64,000 nt of DNA, taken from positions 1 through 64,000 of the forward strand of contig NZ_KB891993.1 in assembly GCF_000373625.1 (NCBI RefSeq), read 5' to 3'. This document shows, piece by piece, positions 51,876 to 59,788 of the stretch. The stretch is from Streptomyces sp. LaPpAH-108. Its GTDB lineage: Bacteria > Actinomycetota > Actinomycetes > Streptomycetales > Streptomycetaceae. The notes under the pieces were generated by a model. That model was given only the letters and a program-made list of their open reading frames with translations, was not told where the DNA came from and did no database searches. Numbering within the stretch: the stretch's first letter is position 1; every line of letters starts with the position of its first letter. The position numbers and the translations under genes were made by a program.

Positions 51876-53327
51876 TCAGCCCTCCACCACGGTCCCGCTT
51901 CGTTCGCCCCGGCACAGCATGGCGTACAGGCCCGCGGCCATCGCGGCGCCGACGAACCACGAGTACGGGGCCACGGTGTCGAAGGACTTCACCAGCGCGA
52001 GCACCGCCGCGACCGCCGCGGAGGGCAGAAAGGCGTACAGGGCCTTGGGGTTGACGCCCTTGCGGTAGTGGTACGGGGAGCCCGGGGCCGCGTCGAAGAG
52101 GGCGTCGACGTCCACCCGGCCCTTCTTCACGGCGTAGTAGTCGACCATGATCACGCCGAACAGCGGGCCGAGGAACGCGCCGAGGCCGCCGAGGAAGTAG
52201 TTGACCACGGTGGGGTCGGAGAAGAGGTTCCACGGCGTGACGACCAGGGCGGCGACGGTGCTGATCATGCCGCCGGTCTTGAAGGTGATCCGCTGCGGCC
52301 AGACGTTGGCCAGGTCGTAGGCCGGGGACACGAAGTTGGCGACGATGTTGACGCCCATGGTGGCGACGGCGAAGGTCAGCGCGGCGCACACGAGGACCCA
52401 GGTGTTGCCGACCTTCGCGACCAGTTCGGCCGGGTCCGTGACGGCCTTGCCGAACACCTTCAGCGAACCGGCCGTGACGATCACGGAGACGACCACGAAC
52501 GCGGTCGAATTCACCGGCAGGCCCCAGAAGTTGCCGCGCCGGACCGTGCGGTAGTCGGGTGCGAAGCGGGAGAAGTCGCAGAAGTTGAGCATCAGGGTGC
52601 CGTACGTCGCGAGGATCAGGCCGATCGCGCCGAACCACTGCCGCCACTGCTCGCCGACGGACACGGGGTGCGGGGTGGAGGTGAGCGAGATGCTCCAGTG
52701 GGCCTTCGCCAGCACCCACACCGCCAGCGCGATCATCACCAGCCAGATCGCGGGGCCGCAGAAGTCCTGGAACCTGCGCACGGACTCCATGCCCCGGCTG
52801 ATGATCAGCGCCTGGATCGCCCAGAGGGCGAGGAACGAGATCCAGCCCAGCGCGTCGAGTCCGAGGAAGGAGTGGTGCGTCAGCTCGTCGAGCCCCGGCC
52901 AGGCAGCCAGCAGCATCACGTTCACGGCGACGGATGCCAGATACGTCTGGATGCCGTACCACATGATGGCGATCACCGCCCTGATGAGGGCCGGTATGTT
53001 CGCGCCCCACACACCGAAGGCGATCCGGCTGACCACGGGGAACGGCACTCCGTGGCGCTGACCGATCCGGCCCATCCAGTTCATGCCGACGAAGATGAGC
53101 ACGAAGCCCACCAGCAGGGAGGTGAAGACCTGCCAGACGTTCATGCCGAGTACCAGCAGACCGGCGGCGAAGGTGTAGTTGCCGAGGTTGTGGACGTCGG
53201 ACATCCACAGGGCGAAGAGGTCGAAGACCTTCCAGTTCCGCTGTCCTGCGGGGGCGAGGTCTTCGTTGGTCAGGCGCGGGTCGGGGGTGTACGCGGGGGC
53301 GGCTGCGGCGTGGTCGGCGAGGGACAC
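51876..53327 (-). CDS. NCS1-family nucleobase/hydantoin:cation symporter
   Basis: A 483-residue transporter with about 12 helices. NEDLAPAGQRNWKVFDLFAL and WMSDVHNLGNYTFAAGLL are the N-terminal signature of the NCS1 family (Mhp1, PucI, CodB); VPFPVVSRIAFGVWGANIPA, WYGIQTYLAS and LMLNFCDFSRFAPD are further family blocks. It imports a pyrimidine, purine breakdown product or hydantoin with a cation. Its start is 39 bases from a perfect palindrome that should bind the divergently encoded GntR regulator. Confidence 0.93.
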   Translation of the reverse strand: MSLADHAAAAPAYTPDPRLTNEDLAPAGQRNWKVFDLFALWMSDVHNLGNYTFAAGLLVLGMNVWQVFTSLLVGFVLIFVGMNWMGRIGQRHGVPFPVVSRIAFGVWGANIPALIRAVIAIMWYGIQTYLASVAVNVMLLAAWPGLDELTHHSFLGLDALGWISFLALWAIQALIISRGMESVRRFQDFCGPAIWLVMIALAVWVLAKAHWSISLTSTPHPVSVGEQWRQWFGAIGLILATYGTLMLNFCDFSRFAPDYRTVRRGNFWGLPVNSTAFVVVSVIVTAGSLKVFGKAVTDPAELVAKVGNTWVLVCAALTFAVATMGVNIVANFVSPAYDLANVWPQRITFKTGGMISTVAALVVTPWNLFSDPTVVNYFLGGLGAFLGPLFGVIMVDYYAVKKGRVDVDALFDAAPGSPYHYRKGVNPKALYAFLPSAAVAAVLALVKSFDTVAPYSWFVGAAMAAGLYAMLCRGERSGTVVEG

Positions 53328-53365
53328 GGGGCCTCCATGGACCGGGGGGACGGAGGGCGGCGATC

Positions 53366-53381
53366 GTTTGGTATACCAAAC
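53366..53381. promoter_or_regulatory. 16-bp perfect palindrome, probable GntR operator
   Basis: GTTTGGTATACCAAAC reads the same on both strands. It lies between the divergent NCS1 (start 53327) and GntR (start 53473) genes. The TGGTATACCA core resembles sites of FCD-type GntR regulators. One site could control both genes. Confidence 0.8.
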
Positions 53382-53472
53382 AGGCCGTCATGGTCCCGTC
53401 GTCGATCGTTCGGAGGGATGTCGCCGCCGTTACGGCTCCGTAAAAGCGTTGCCGGACAAGGAAGATGACCTC

Positions 53473-54147
53473 ATGAGCCCCAGCACGGCGAAGAACGGAT
53501 CCCTCGGCGCGGTGCGCGAGCACGTCCTGGCGACACTGCGTCAGGACATCATCGCGGGGCGCCTCGGTCCCGGTGACCGGCTGGTGGAGCGGGAGTTGGC
53601 GGAGCGGTTCGGTGTCTCGCGGGTGCCGGTGCGGGAGGCGATCCGCGCCCTGGTGGCCGAGGGCTTCGTCCTCTTCGAGTCGGCACGCCGCAGCGTCGTA
53701 CGCCGCCTCACGCGGGACGACGTCCGTGAACTCTTCGAACTCCGCGAGGCGTTGGAGGTGTACGCGACCGGGCTGGCCGCCGCCCGGGCGACGGACCGGG
53801 ATCTCGGGGAGCTGCGCCAGCTGCTCGACGAGGCCGCCGCCGCGACGGAAACGGGCGACGCCGAGACGATCACGGACGTCAACACCCGCTTCCACGACCG
53901 CATTCTGGCGACGGCAGGCAACAACCTGCTCGTCTCGGTCATGGAACCGGTCGACGGCCGACTGCGCTGGCTCACCCGCCGGAACACGAAATGGTCCGAA
54001 CTCCTCACCGAACACCGCGAGTTGTACGGCGCCATCGCCTCCGGCGACGCGGAACGCGCCCGCGCGCACGCCCTCGCCCACGTCCGCGCCACCCACCGCT
54101 CGACCGTGCGGCATCTCTTCGGCGAGGACGGCGGAACGTCCGCCTGA
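53473..54147 (+). CDS. GntR-family regulator, FCD subfamily
   Basis: A 224-residue regulator. The winged helix spans about 12-75: VREHVLATLRQDIIAGRLGP, then LAERFGVSRVPVREAIRALV. The FCD all-helical ligand domain follows: LFELREALEVYATGLAA, NTRFHDRILATAGN with its metal-type D/H residues, and HALAHVRATHRSTVRHL. It most likely represses the divergent permease-racemase operon until its substrate or a product binds. The ATG at 53473 has GGAAG nearby. Confidence 0.93.
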   Translation: MSPSTAKNGSLGAVREHVLATLRQDIIAGRLGPGDRLVERELAERFGVSRVPVREAIRALVAEGFVLFESARRSVVRRLTRDDVRELFELREALEVYATGLAAARATDRDLGELRQLLDEAAAATETGDAETITDVNTRFHDRILATAGNNLLVSVMEPVDGRLRWLTRRNTKWSELLTEHRELYGAIASGDAERARAHALAHVRATHRSTVRHLFGEDGGTSA

Positions 54148-54323
54148 CCTCCGGGCGGAGGGACGGCGTGCGAGCCCCCTCATGGTCACAAGCGGAATCG
54201 CTTATGTGTTTTGCCGGGGGGCTGTTGCGCCGTTTGCTCTGTTTCCGGCCACCTGTTGGCTATTCTCTTGCGTTGCCGGGATCGATGGTTCGGGAATTTC
54301 CGTTCCGGCGAGAGGGGTTGCTC

Positions 54324-54587
54324 GTGCTGTTCGTGCACGGAGCTTCGGTGACGGCGGTGGTCCGCGGCAGTACTGGTGAGCCGGTGGTGTTGATCTCGGG
54401 TCAGCCGTTTCCAGTGGCTTCCGGATCACACCGGACGGATTTGATCAATGCGGCCCGCGCCGTTCTGGACGCGGCGGAATTCCGCGTGTTCGAGAAAGTG
54501 GCGGCGGGGTGGGAGGCGGGGGTTCCCGACAGGTTCGTGACGGCGGACGGCGAAGTCCTGTCCGTGTTCCAAGTGCGGGTCGACTGA
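54324..54587 (+). CDS. Small hypothetical protein
   Basis: An 87-residue protein from the GTG at 54324, which has GAGAGGGG six bases upstream; an ATG at 54285 would add 13 residues but lacks such a site. It begins as LFVHGASVTAVVRGSTGEPV and ends as DGEVLSVFQVRVD, with a helical middle (LINAARAVLDAAEFRVFEKV). I do not recognise the family. The upstream 150 bases are relatively AT-rich and may carry its promoter. It ends just before a strong terminator. Confidence 0.6.
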   Translation: MLFVHGASVTAVVRGSTGEPVVLISGQPFPVASGSHRTDLINAARAVLDAAEFRVFEKVAAGWEAGVPDRFVTADGEVLSVFQVRVD

Positions 54588-54636
54588 GGAATCGTTCTGC
54601 CGCGCGCACCCGAGCGAAAACGCTTCCCGCATGACG

Positions 54637-54675
54637 GCGCCGCCCGCCGCCGGACTTTCCGGCGGCGGGCGGCGC
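54637..54675. terminator. Very strong bidirectional hairpin
   Basis: An 18-bp perfect stem, from GCGCCGCCCGCCGCCGGA (54637-54654), with a 3-base loop CTT and its full complement at 54658-54675. It separates convergent stops at 54587 and 54689. Confidence 0.85.
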
Positions 54676-54688
54676 GGGCCTTCTCCGG

Positions 54689-54994
54689 TTACCGGCGCCA
54701 GCGCGGGAAGCAGTCCCGGTAGTTGTCGTAGCGGTCCCAGGCGTTGCGGTGGTTGCAGTGACGACGCCAGTCGTCGTAGCTGCGGCAGTCGCGGCCGTTG
54801 TAGGAGTAACGGCCGTGACGGTAGTCGTTGTTCCGCCAGTGGTCGTAGTTCTGCGCGGGCAGCGTGCGGTACGCCGACGCCACCGGGGTCGAGGCGGCGG
54901 AGATCGGAGCGGCGGCCGCCTGCGTGGAGAGCGGGACCACGACAACGCCGGCCGTCAAGACTGCTCCGGCCACCGCCTTAGCGAAGGTCTTCAC
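54689..54994 (-). CDS. Small secreted Tyr/Arg/Asn-rich protein
   Basis: A 101-residue exported protein. The GTG at 54994 follows AAAGGA. Residues 1-28 (FAKAVAGAVLTAGVVVVPLS) form a classical signal peptide. The mature part of about 70 residues is rich in Tyr, Arg, Asn, Asp and Trp (NYDHWRNNDYRHGRYSYNGR) with three Cys, an odd number. No known domain. Aromatic, charged secreted proteins of this size are common and uncharacterised in streptomycetes; they may interact with the cell envelope. Confidence 0.75.
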   Translation of the reverse strand: MKTFAKAVAGAVLTAGVVVVPLSTQAAAAPISAASTPVASAYRTLPAQNYDHWRNNDYRHGRYSYNGRDCRSYDDWRRHCNHRNAWDRYDNYRDCFPRWRR

Positions 54995-55866
54995 CTAAAT
55001 TCCTTTCGGACATCAGGGTTTCGGTTCGGCCCTGTTGATGCAGCTGACGCTACCTCACCTTTCTTGCGATTCAGGCAAGTCGGGCGGGCGGCCAATTTCC
55101 GCGACGCGCTGTGACGCGGATGCGAAATCAGCAGCTCAGCGGCGGGTTCGGGGGGATTTTCCACACGTACCTGACGATTCGGCAGCGCGCGTCCGAGCAG
55201 GTGAATTCGCGAATGGGGCGACCGCTTCATGCCGGTGGATCATCAGTGATCATCGAGGTCAATGCGGCCGATTTATCGCCCCGCCTTTCGTGAAGTATCG
55301 CGTCGAGAAAACGGATGGTCGCCCATAAAGGGGTGCGCTGCTTTCGCCCTTTGTTTTTCGGGGCACGCTCACCGCTGCCCGACAGCCCGTCACTTCCGTT
55401 GCCCCTCGGGCGAACCGCATAGGCCCCCACGCTCGACGCGTCGGCGTGGCGCAGGCACGCGCACGCCCTCCCGCCACCGAAGGGAACAGAGTGTCTATTT
55501 TGAAACTATGTCCGATATAGAGGATTTGCACTGTCAGATCCCATTCGGCTACTGTCCGACACCTCCGGACGAAACGTCCAGAGACTCTGGACAGCGAGTT
55601 GGCTGTTTGACTGCGCGTTCCCTTCTCGCAGGCTCGCTGTTCAGGCCCCCGTGGCCGGGCTCCTTATGGCCCGGTCGCGGGGGACGCAGGGCCGCGTCCC
55701 GGTTCGTCCGTCGCTGTCCGCCGGCTCGCCCGCTACCCCCTGGGCAGGCCGGTGCGGCGGTGGACACCGGGGGGCGGTGCGCCAGGACAGGCGGGGAGCC
55801 AAGGCATCCCCGATGGGCCGACTCCTGGCGCATACACATCCGTTCAACGATGAAAGGTGCATCCAC
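54995..55866. promoter_or_regulatory. 870-bp non-coding region with overlapping dyads before the peptide gene
   Basis: No convincing gene on either strand. GC content falls around 55,230-55,340 and 55,490-55,560 (TATTTTGAAACTATG, GATATAGAGGATTTG), unusual here and suggestive of promoters. Immediately after the second AT-rich patch are two overlapping dyads: GGACG-AAA-CGTCC (55567-55579) and GTCCAGAG-A-CTCTGGAC (55576-55592), which look like a paired operator. They lie about 280 bases before the 70-residue peptide gene, leaving a long leader or room for a second promoter. Confidence 0.5.
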
Positions 55867-56079
55867 ATGAACATCGACCAGCTTGAGGCCGAGACCGCCG
55901 AACTGCTTCCGTCCCGCGAGGCGCTGGGCCGGTTCTCGTTCAACCTCACCAAGCTGACGAACGTGACCCGGAAGGTCGCGACCATCGACGCCCACAACGA
56001 GTCCGCCGCGGTGAACCAGTACTCGCCGCTCGCCGTGGCCCAGTCCTCGGCCGCTCAGGGCATCAGCGTCAACCAGTAA
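55867..56079 (+). CDS. 70-residue candidate precursor peptide
   Basis: A short gene with a good ribosome-binding site (GAAAGG, 55852-55857) and TAA stop. The N-terminal part is acidic and helical (MNIDQLEAETAELLPSREAL), like a RiPP leader; the middle is NLTKLTNVTRKV; the C-terminal 20 residues (PLAVAQSSAAQGISVNQ) are uncharged, small and polar, without Cys and with only scattered Ser/Thr/Asn. No signal peptide. It is followed by a hairpin and then a PqqD-like/M50 protease gene. I infer that it is the substrate of that protease; a small structural or regulatory protein is the alternative. Confidence 0.65.
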   Translation: MNIDQLEAETAELLPSREALGRFSFNLTKLTNVTRKVATIDAHNESAAVNQYSPLAVAQSSAAQGISVNQ

Positions 56080-56174
56080 CAAGCCGGGCGGTGCGAGGTG
56101 ACGGATCTGCCCGGCCCGTCCTCGCACCGCCCTCCCGAGTGCTGCTCGACAGCAGCGGGCTCTGCCCCTGCGCA

Positions 56175-56225
56175 AACGGTTCTCCTTCGCGCCTGCCCAC
56201 CGGTACGGCGCGGAGGAGAACCGTT
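56175..56225 (+). terminator. Intercistronic attenuator-like hairpin
   Basis: AACGGTTCTCCTTCGCGCC (56175-56193) pairs with GGCGCGGAGGAGAACCGTT (56207-56225), a 19-bp stem with one G-U pair and a 13-base loop. It lies between the peptide stop (56079) and the protease start (56296). Hairpins here usually let a precursor gene be expressed more than the enzymes after it. Confidence 0.7.
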
Positions 56226-56295
56226 CGGGCATCACCCCCGGGCGCGGAGTACCGGCTCGCGCGCCCCATCGACTTCCCCCGCAGTGGAGACCACC

Positions 56296-58275
56296 ATGAC
56301 GCCGTCCGGAGACGACCCGCTCATGGGCAGGGTGCGGGTTCCCGCCCCCCGTCCCGGCCCGGACCAGGTTCAGGACCAGGTCCAGGACCTGAGCGCGGAC
56401 CGGGACGACGAGCAGGACCACGACCCGGGACTCGCGACGGAGCGACCGGTCCCGGCCACGTCGGCACCGGCGGCGGACCCCGGGTCCGGCACCGGCCCCG
56501 ACGCCGCCCTCCATGTCCCCCACCCCAGCCCCGGCCTCGAACTGCTCGGTGAATACCGGGGATCGGGGTTCACCGAGCGCAAGTACATGGTGCGCCGGGC
56601 GGACGGCCAGATGCTGATGCTGTCCCGGCTGCTGTACCTCGTCGTGGCGTCGGTCGACGGTGTCCGCACCGCCGAGGCCGTGTCCCACCGGGTCAGCGGC
56701 CGGTACGGCGCCGAGGTCACCGCGCAGAACGTCATGTATCTGGTGGAGCGGCGGCTGACGCCGCTCGGCGTCACTCGCCCCGGGCCCGGCGAGGAGCAGG
56801 AGGCGAAGCTGCCGCGCTCCGATCTGATGCTGGCCCTGCGCGGTCACCGGGTGATCTTCCGCGAGGAGCAAGTGGCGCGGATCGCCTCGGCGTTGGCGTG
56901 GCTGCACTGGCCGCCGATGGTGGCGCTGATGCTGGCCGGGGTGGTCGCCGTCGACATCTGGCTGTTCGCCGTCCACGGCGCGATCACCCCGGTGCTGAAG
57001 GTCCTGGAACAGCCGGTGTGGATGATCACGCTGTTCGTGCTCACCGTGGCCTCCCTGCTCTTCCACGAGTTCGGGCACGCCTCGGCCTGCCGCTACAGCG
57101 GCGCGGCGCCGGGGAAGATCGGCTGCGGCATCTTCCTGATCTGGCCGTCGATGTACACGGACGTGACCGACGTGTACCGGGCGGGCCGGGCAGGTCGGCT
57201 GCGCACCGGCCTGGGCGGGGTGTACTTCAACGCCGTGTTCATGCTGGCGCTGGCCGCCGCCTATGCCCTGACCGGGCAGCCCGTCTTCCTCGCCGCCGTC
57301 TACCTCACCCACTTCGAGGTTCTCGAACAGCTGATGCCGATCGTCCGGCTCGACGGCTACTACATCCTGGGGGACCTCGCGGGCGTGCCCGACCTGTTCG
57401 GCAGGATCAAGCCGGTCCTGCTGGGCATGCTGCCGGGCCGCCGCCGTCGTACGGGCGCGGGGGCGAACGATCTCAACCGCCCCGCGCGGATCACGGTCAC
57501 CGCCTGGGTGCTGGCGGTCATCCCGGTGCTGGCCGCCGAGACGGCGTACGTCCTGTGGAACCTGCCCCGGCTGCTGACCACCGCGCTGCGCAGCCTCGCC
57601 CACCAGTGCACGGGCACGTACGCCGCCTTCGCCGACGGTCGTCCGGCCGCCGGGGTCGTGGGGGTCGTCGGCGCCCTGATGCTGCTGTGCCCGCTGGCCG
57701 GCGGCATCTATCTGGCCTGCCGGGTGGGCGTCCGCCTGGTGCGTGCCGCGCTCCGGGCGACCCGGGACCGGCCCGCGAAACGGCTGCTTCTCGCAGCCGC
57801 CGTGGGCGCGGGCGTGCTCGGTCTGTCGTTCGCGTGGTGGCAGGGGCTCACCCCCCGGCCGCTCCCGGCGGCGGCGCCGGTCACACCCGTCCTGCAACCG
57901 GCCGCGCCCACGCCCCGGCCCGCACCGCCCACGCCCTCCGGCTCTCCTTCGCCCTCCGCGTCGCGGCCGGAGGCGAGCGCTTCCGTCGTACGTCCGCTGC
58001 CCCGCCGTACGCCCGTCGCCCCAAGTCGCCCTGTCCGGCCCGCCGTACCGCCGGTCACCGCCACCGCGACGCCTGCCGCTCCGCGGCACTCCGCCTCGGC
58101 CCGGCCCACGACCGCGCCTCCGGACCGGCCCGCGCCGTCCTCCTCGGACGAGCCGGAGCCCTCCGGGTCCGCGTCGGCGCCGCCCCCTGCGACCACCCTC
58201 CCGCCCACGTCCGCTCCGGCGAGCCCGACCGAGCCCCCGGACGGACACCGCCCCCAACACAGGAGCCAGTCATGA
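56296..58275 (+). CDS. M50-family membrane metalloprotease with PqqD-like N-terminal domain
   Basis: A 659-residue polytopic protein. Residues 1-80 are acidic and disordered. About 85-160 resemble a PqqD/RRE-type winged helix (RRADGQMLMLSRLLYLVVAS; NVMYLVERRLTPLG). The M50 site-2 protease core follows: HEFGH zinc motif at 257-261 in a membrane helix and the third-ligand motif RLDGYYILGD with Asp353. Several more helices precede a 130-residue Pro/Ser/Thr tail outside the membrane. I prefer the ATG at 56296 (TGGAGA upstream) to an earlier GTG at 56098 that would place the hairpin inside the gene. Likely role: cleavage or export processing of the upstream peptide. Confidence 0.82.
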   Translation: MTPSGDDPLMGRVRVPAPRPGPDQVQDQVQDLSADRDDEQDHDPGLATERPVPATSAPAADPGSGTGPDAALHVPHPSPGLELLGEYRGSGFTERKYMVRRADGQMLMLSRLLYLVVASVDGVRTAEAVSHRVSGRYGAEVTAQNVMYLVERRLTPLGVTRPGPGEEQEAKLPRSDLMLALRGHRVIFREEQVARIASALAWLHWPPMVALMLAGVVAVDIWLFAVHGAITPVLKVLEQPVWMITLFVLTVASLLFHEFGHASACRYSGAAPGKIGCGIFLIWPSMYTDVTDVYRAGRAGRLRTGLGGVYFNAVFMLALAAAYALTGQPVFLAAVYLTHFEVLEQLMPIVRLDGYYILGDLAGVPDLFGRIKPVLLGMLPGRRRRTGAGANDLNRPARITVTAWVLAVIPVLAAETAYVLWNLPRLLTTALRSLAHQCTGTYAAFADGRPAAGVVGVVGALMLLCPLAGGIYLACRVGVRLVRAALRATRDRPAKRLLLAAAVGAGVLGLSFAWWQGLTPRPLPAAAPVTPVLQPAAPTPRPAPPTPSGSPSPSASRPEASASVVRPLPRRTPVAPSRPVRPAVPPVTATATPAAPRHSASARPTTAPPDRPAPSSSDEPEPSGSASAPPPATTLPPTSAPASPTEPPDGHRPQHRSQS

Positions 58276-58976
58276 AACATCGCAAGCCACACACCGGTCT
58301 TCTCAGGAGCCGGGTGGCCGGGATCGGCGTGGCGGCCACCGCCGCGCTGGCCGCGACCGCCACCGTTCCCGCCACCGCCGTCACCCTCCCGACCGCGCCC
58401 ACCGCCCCGAGCGGCGCGGCCGGCCGGGCGGCGGTCGCGGTGGACCTCGCCAACTCCCGCGCCGACAGGACCCGCATGTACGACTTCGACGAGAGTTTCC
58501 GTATCCACGAGTACGGCCCCACGGTCGCCGTCACCGCCAACAACCGTGCCACCGCCGTCTCGGCGGGCTGCTCGGCCGACGCCCCGTGCCGTTCGATCGC
58601 GCTGTCCTTCCAGATCGTGACGACGGCGGGCAGCAATGCCCGGCTCATCAACGCCACCAACCTCAGCCGGGCGTTGAACGAGCACTGCCCGAGCTGCGAA
58701 ACCCTGTCGGCGGCCTACCAGTTCGTGGTGGCCACTCCGCGCGAGTTCCATCTCAGCAAGGCGTCGCGCTCCGAACTCGCCGGTATCGAACGGCAGGTGG
58801 AGGCGCTGCGGACCTCACGGCTGCCCATCGCCCGGATCCGGGAGCGGGCGGACGCGCTCGCGCAGCAGGTCAAGGTCATCCTCGACCGCGAGACGGCGCG
58901 TGCCCCGCGTGGTGACGCGCGTGATCCGCGCACCAACTTCGCGCCCACCGTGACCATGCACCGCCACATGCGCTGA
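58272..58976 (+). CDS. Secreted four-cysteine protein, coupled to the M50 protease gene
   Basis: A 234-residue exported protein whose ATG overlaps the protease stop (ATGA). Residues 1-40 form a signal peptide (GIGVAATAALAATATVPATA). The mature part begins DLANSRADRTRMYDFDESFR and carries two Cys pairs, GCSADAPC and CPSC, each close enough to form a disulfide, around a beta-rich core (RSIALSFQIVTTA; LSAAYQFVV). The C-terminal third is helical and Arg-rich. No known domain that I can name. Coupling implies a fixed ratio with the protease: a receptor, chaperone or binding partner of the processed peptide is possible. Confidence 0.75.
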   Translation: MKHRKPHTGLLRSRVAGIGVAATAALAATATVPATAVTLPTAPTAPSGAAGRAAVAVDLANSRADRTRMYDFDESFRIHEYGPTVAVTANNRATAVSAGCSADAPCRSIALSFQIVTTAGSNARLINATNLSRALNEHCPSCETLSAAYQFVVATPREFHLSKASRSELAGIERQVEALRTSRLPIARIRERADALAQQVKVILDRETARAPRGDARDPRTNFAPTVTMHRHMR

Positions 58977-58991
58977 CCCCGGTCGGCCCGA

Positions 58992-59029
58992 GCGGGGTCC
59001 GGCGCCGCGCACGCGGTGCCGGACCCCGC
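58992..59029 (+). terminator. Terminator of the peptide/protease operon
   Basis: GCGGGGTCCGGC (58992-59003) and its complement (59018-59029) form a perfect 12-bp stem with further pairing inside the 14-base loop, 16 bases after the stop of the secreted-protein gene. Confidence 0.85.
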
Positions 59030-59220
59030 CGCCCCGGCGGACCGCCCGTACCGCCCGTACCGCCGGGCAGATCGTCCGCACCACCGGGCAGGGAGCGTCC
59101 GCCCCGGCACGCCCCGGCCCGGCCCGGAAGAGCACCACCCGACCCGGAAGAGAAGTCAGGCTCCGCCCGTACGAGTGACCGGGCGACCGGCATGAACCCC
59201 GACACCGGAGACGTGACCCA

Positions 59221-59487
59221 GTGAGCCCACACCACCCCGAGCTGCGTGATCTCGCCATGGAACTCCTCTCGCAAGGACGTCCGGCCAGGGAGATCGCGCA
59301 ACGCCTGCGGATCTCGCCGCAGACCGTCTACCGCTGGCGCAGGACCCGTGTCCCCCGGCCCGAGGTGGCGCAGACCCGCAGCCGCATCGCGGAGCTGGAG
59401 CGGGAGATCCTGATGCACCGCAGAACGATCGAGGCCCTGAAAGACGCGATGCCCCCAAAAGGCGCTACGCGGTCGTTTCTCAAGTAG
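59221..59487 (+). CDS. IS3-type OrfA-like helix-turn-helix protein
   Basis: An 88-residue protein: MSPHHPELRDLAMELLSQGR and EIAQRLRISPQTVYRWRR form the HTH of IS3 OrfA/Hin-like proteins; RIAELEREILMHRRTIEAL is the leucine-zipper-like coiled coil. The slippery heptamer C-CCA-AAA at 59454-59460 would shift ribosomes to the -1 frame, continuing into the OrfB-like sequence, as in IS3 elements. No terminal inverted repeats are evident and OrfB is cut short, so this is a remnant or a domesticated DNA-binding protein. Confidence 0.75.
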   Translation: MSPHHPELRDLAMELLSQGRPAREIAQRLRISPQTVYRWRRTRVPRPEVAQTRSRIAELEREILMHRRTIEALKDAMPPKGATRSFLK

Positions 59488-59780
59488 CCGCGCACGGACA
59501 CCCGATCAGCAAGCTCGTCGCCCTCCTCGGTGTCTCCGAGTCCGGCTACTACGCCTACCGGAAGCGACCGCCGTCACCCCGCGCCCTGCGCCACGCCTGG
59601 CTCACCCAGCTGATTCTGACGATCCATCACGAGTCGGGCGCGTCCTACGGCTACCGCCGCATCCACCAGGTACTCCACGACCGCTACGGCGTCACGGTCA
59701 GCCACGGAACCGTCGAACACCTCATGCGGCAGGCCCGCATCCACGGCAAGACCGGCCGCACCGCCGCCCCGAACCCCTGA
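59460..59780 (+). pseudogene. IS3-type OrfB, N-terminal part only
   Basis: In the -1 frame after the slippery site the reading is RRYAVVSQVAAHGHPISKL, then SESGYYAYRKRPPSP, ASYGYRRIHQVLHDRYG and SHGTVEHLMRQARIHG, the HTH_21 region of IS3 OrfB. It ends at TGA 59778-59780 after 106 codons; the catalytic DDE integrase core (about 170 more residues) is absent. There is no independent start codon with a ribosome-binding site, so expression would need frameshifting from the preceding gene. Confidence 0.75.
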
Positions 59781-59788
59781 CGGACAGT

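Noticed and set aside
55035..55328. Short frames on both strands before the peptide operon
   Set aside because: No ribosome-binding sites, mutually overlapping, no family resemblance.
55508..55870. An AT-rich frame starting MSDIEDLHCQIPFGYC as a second precursor peptide
   Set aside because: No ribosome-binding site, and after about 40 residues it runs on as high-GC noise into the leader of the real peptide gene.
56098..56295. Earlier GTG start for the M50 protease
   Set aside because: It would place a 19-bp hairpin and a low-quality Cys/Pro/Arg-rich sequence inside the protein; the ATG at 56296 has a better ribosome-binding site.
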